Shown: positions 38,733-40,849 of the stretch, piece by piece
Layout of the letters: each line of letters opens with the position of its first letter
Position numbering within the stretch: position 1 is the first letter of the stretch
Assembly (NCBI GenBank): GCA_910585245.1
Contig: CAJUCO010000024.1
Span: forward strand, 1 to 40,849
Source: an uncultured Oscillibacter sp.
GTDB taxonomy: Bacteria > Bacillota > Clostridia > Oscillospirales > Oscillospiraceae
Length of the DNA stretch: 40,849 nt
Direction: 5' to 3'
Notes under the pieces: generated by a model
The model's input: the letters and a program-made list of their open reading frames with translations, nothing else
The model's database searches: none
Told to the model about the DNA's origin: nothing
Position numbers and translations under genes: made by a program

Positions 38733-40082
38733 ATGGAAGTTCAGTGGAGAGCCGGACCGGGAGAAGAGGGCCGGAAACAGAGGGTACTGGGACTGCACAA
38801 GCTGGCGCTGCCGGTGGTGGCGGAGTACCTTTTGCAGACCCTCTTGGGTACGGTGGACATCTATTTTGCCAAGGGCCTGGGAGACGAGGCCATTGCCGCC
38901 ATCGGTGTGACAAATTTAGTGGTGAATATTTTCATTGCCATTTTTACGGCGGTCAGCGTAGGGGTGACCAGCATCGTGTCCCGCCGGGTGGGCCAGGAGG
39001 ACTGGGAGGGAGCCTCGGCGGCGGTCCGGCAGTCGCTGCTGCTGGGGGTGTTTTTGGGATTGCTGACCGGCGTAGCTGCTTTGGCCTTTCAGGGGCCGTT
39101 GCTGCGTCTGTCGGGAGCTCAGGAAGATATTTTAGGTTTTGCGGTTCCCTATTTTCTGATTACTGCCGTTCCCTCTGTGTTTTTGTGCTTGCTGACGGTG
39201 CTCTCTGCCTGTCTCCGGGCCTCGGAGGACTCGGTGACGCCTATGTTGGCCTCCTCCAGCGCCAATGCCGTCAATATTGGGTTAAACTGGCTGTTTATTC
39301 GGATGGGCTTGGGCATTGTGGGGCTGGGCCTGGCGACCACGCTTTCCCGGGTTATCGCGGCGGCGGCGCTCTTAGGAAAACTTCTCTGGGGCCGGGGCCG
39401 GCTGAGCGTCCGGGGCGGGGATTGGCGGCCGGATAAAAAGCTGTTGGGTTCCATCGCCCGGATTGGACTGCCGGCCTGCGGGGAAAAGCTGGTGATGCGC
39501 ATGGGCCAGCTGGTTTACGCCGGTTTGATTATCTCCCTGGGGACCGCCTCCTATGTTGCCCACAACGTGACGGGGAACATAGAAGGGTATGTCTGCATTC
39601 CCGCCATAGGCTTCGGTATAGCCACCGCCACGGAGGTGGGTGTAAGCCTGGGGAGGAAGAGCGCGGAACGGGCAAAGCAATACGTCTACCTGTCGGCGAA
39701 GATCGCCGGGATTTACACGGTGGTTTTGTCGGTGGGACTCTATGTGTTGGCTCCGGGGCTGGCGGTACACTTTGCCCAGGGGGCGGAGGCTCAGGGCTAT
39801 ATTGTCCAGCTGCTCCACTTCATCACCTTTTTTGAGATTTTCAATGTCAGCGCCCAGGTTCTGACCAATGCGCTTCAAGGGGCGGGGGATACCCTGTTTC
39901 CCATGATAGCCACGTTATTTGGCATCTGGGGCATCCGGGTGGGCCTGGGATACCTGTTGTCCATCCGGCTGGGGCTGGGATTGATGGGCATTTGGACAGC
40001 TTACGTCCTGGATATTGTTTTGCGTAGCGGCGTGTTGTTTCTCCGTTTCCGCTGGGGAAAGTGGACGCAAATTTTGCTTTGA
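38733..40082 (+). CDS. MATE-family efflux transporter
   Basis: A 449-aa multidrug and toxin extrusion-type antiporter of the DinF/NorM superfamily, exporting cationic compounds against sodium or protons. About 12 hydrophobic segments occur in two halves. Family landmarks: LALPVVAEYLLQTLLGTVDIYFAKGLGDEAIAAIGVTN in helix 1, VGVTSIVSRRVGQEDWEGA (the MATE signature loop), CLRASEDSVTPMLASSSANAVNIGLNWLFI, and the second-half GTASYVAHNVTGNIEG and LTNALQGAGDTLFPM. GGAGGG lies five bases before ATG 38733; a GTG at 38709 in the same frame lacks a site. It is a single gene after which the sequence turns AT-rich and enters IS remnants. Confidence 0.94.
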   Translation: MEVQWRAGPGEEGRKQRVLGLHKLALPVVAEYLLQTLLGTVDIYFAKGLGDEAIAAIGVTNLVVNIFIAIFTAVSVGVTSIVSRRVGQEDWEGASAAVRQSLLLGVFLGLLTGVAALAFQGPLLRLSGAQEDILGFAVPYFLITAVPSVFLCLLTVLSACLRASEDSVTPMLASSSANAVNIGLNWLFIRMGLGIVGLGLATTLSRVIAAAALLGKLLWGRGRLSVRGGDWRPDKKLLGSIARIGLPACGEKLVMRMGQLVYAGLIISLGTASYVAHNVTGNIEGYVCIPAIGFGIATATEVGVSLGRKSAERAKQYVYLSAKIAGIYTVVLSVGLYVLAPGLAVHFAQGAEAQGYIVQLLHFITFFEIFNVSAQVLTNALQGAGDTLFPMIATLFGIWGIRVGLGYLLSIRLGLGLMGIWTAYVLDIVLRSGVLFLRFRWGKWTQILL

Positions 40083-40216
40083 CATGAAGTGAGATAGAGG
40101 AGATAACAGGTCTACCGGCAAATGTCGAGCATCAAATTCAAATATGGATCTATGAATTATTGAAATGAAGCATTTTTAGATTTAGATGATGAAAGAAGAT
40201 GGTTGAGGCTTCCTAT

Positions 40217-40849
40217 GGGAGTGTCCAAACAAAGGATATTATGATATAATAGGAAATTATGAGAATACAAACGGTAGAGGTATGGAAGAAATGCCCGAAA
40301 TGCTGAAAGATTGAAAACCAGGTGAAGACAGGGCGCAACAGCTCGGGGGAGCCAACGCTGCAAGTGTAAGGAGTGGGGCATATATTACACCATCGAGCCC
40401 AAACGCCATGAGTACCCTGAAGAAACCAAAGAACTGGCAATCAAAATGTACTACGGGGGAGTCAGCGACCGAGGCGTGGGAAAGATTCTTGGAATGAACA
40501 AGTCCAATGTCATGAATTGGATAAAAGAAGACCCTTCGGGCCGAGAGAACTGAAGCGATATCCTCAATCAGGGAAAAAACTGTGGAATTGGATGAACTGT
40601 ACTGGTTTCTGGAATACAAGCCCCGCACAGAAACACGGGAAAATATCTACATCATGACGATGGTAAGCCGGGAGCCGCGGCAGATCATAGGCCATGTTGT
40701 GAGCCGTGATAAGACCTCCAAAACGATTCAGAAGATGGTAGACGCAGCCCCTGATGCGGAACGTTATTGCACAGATGGGTACTCTGGATATCTGGATGAG
40801 GCGATGAGCGGCACGAAAACGGACAAGCGGGAGGACTTTAACCGTCTGT
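40217..40849 (+). mobile_element. IS1-family insertion element, decayed, right end outside window
   Basis: The left boundary is set approximately at GGGAGTGTCCAAACAAAGG (40217 on), a plausible terminal inverted repeat just ahead of a TATAAT (40245-40250) and the transposase start. The right end and target duplication are not visible. The A+T-richer, different codon style from 40.08 kb on marks foreign DNA. The 134 bp between the MATE stop and this point hold nothing recognisable. Confidence 0.65.
40259..40849 (+). pseudogene. IS1-family transposase, disrupted and partial
   Basis: Two parts of an IS1-type transposase are readable. The InsA-like part starts at ATG 40259 (MRIQTVEVWKKCPKC), hits TGA at 40304, resumes as KIENQVKTGRNSSGE, shifts frame near the G-run at 40346-40350, then continues RCKCKEWGIYYTIEPKRHEYPEETKELAIKMYY with the helix-turn-helix GVSDRGVGKILGMNKSNVMNWIK to a stop at 40551. 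The InsB-like catalytic part, in the +1 frame (open from 40525), reads VELDELYWFLEYK, IIGHVVSRDKTSKT and RYCTDGYSGYL. The ELDE and TDG aspartates fit the IS1 DDE domain. It runs off the edge. One stop and two frame changes make it inactive, unless the second change is programmed. Confidence 0.82.

Overview
This is a chromosomal window from a sporulating member of the Bacillota, class Clostridia, most likely the Oscillospiraceae (the Flavonifractor / Oscillibacter / Intestinimonas type). The placement rests on three things: G+C-rich codon use, strong AGGAGG-type ribosome binding sites, and gene order. The stretch from 10.9 to 15.9 kb keeps the Bacillus subtilis order yabM-yabN(mazG)-yabO(rqcP)-yabP-yabQ-divIC-yabR, with an HU gene inserted after mazG. 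The species call is inference; no marker gene or rRNA is present.

Layout. (1) 1-10.8 kb is housekeeping: a partial DegV lipid-binding protein leftward, then rightward recJ, a RelA/SpoT-type rsh gene, dtd, a small unknown gene, a metallo-beta-lactamase-fold hydrolase, hemZ, a uridine-kinase-like gene, a zinc-ribbon protein and purine nucleoside phosphorylase. (2) 10.9-17.1 kb is the yabM-yabR block (lipid-linked flippase, MazG, HU, RqcP, spore proteins YabP/YabQ, DivIC, S1 protein). A 556-bp stretch packed with hairpins follows, then long-form hpf. A leftward DUF434-type gene faces hpf. (3) 18.1-27.2 kb holds the most unusual locus: an HscC-like Hsp70 followed by two tandem, paralogous, very large proteins (1118 and 1073 aa). 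Each starts with a J-domain-like segment whose HPD tripeptide reads HPE. A small unknown gene follows. (4) 27.4-29.7 kb is a leftward pair of overlapping CorC/HlyC (CNNM-CBS) membrane proteins with a strong promoter and a structured leader. (5) 29.9-36.2 kb is a leftward run of six genes: a UroD-superfamily enzyme, an EamA permease, a cation diffusion facilitator and a tripartite tricarboxylate-type transporter (TctC, TctB, TctA). A GntR/HutC-type regulator diverges from it across an AT-rich region with a palindrome. (6) 37.1-40.1 kb carries an L-cysteine desulfidase (CyuA family) and a MATE exporter, transcribed divergently. (7) The right end runs into a decayed IS1-family element that leaves the window.

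How the genes work together. The Hsp70 and first J-like gene overlap by 4 nt and the second J-like gene follows after 14 nt, so the three look co-transcribed and form a candidate dedicated chaperone machine. This resembles the E. coli arrangement of HscC beside the J-proteins DjlB/DjlC, but with much larger partners. The GntR-UroD-EamA-CDF-Tct cluster looks like a substrate-induced uptake and processing island whose substrate cannot be named from sequence. No tRNA, rRNA or CRISPR array was seen.
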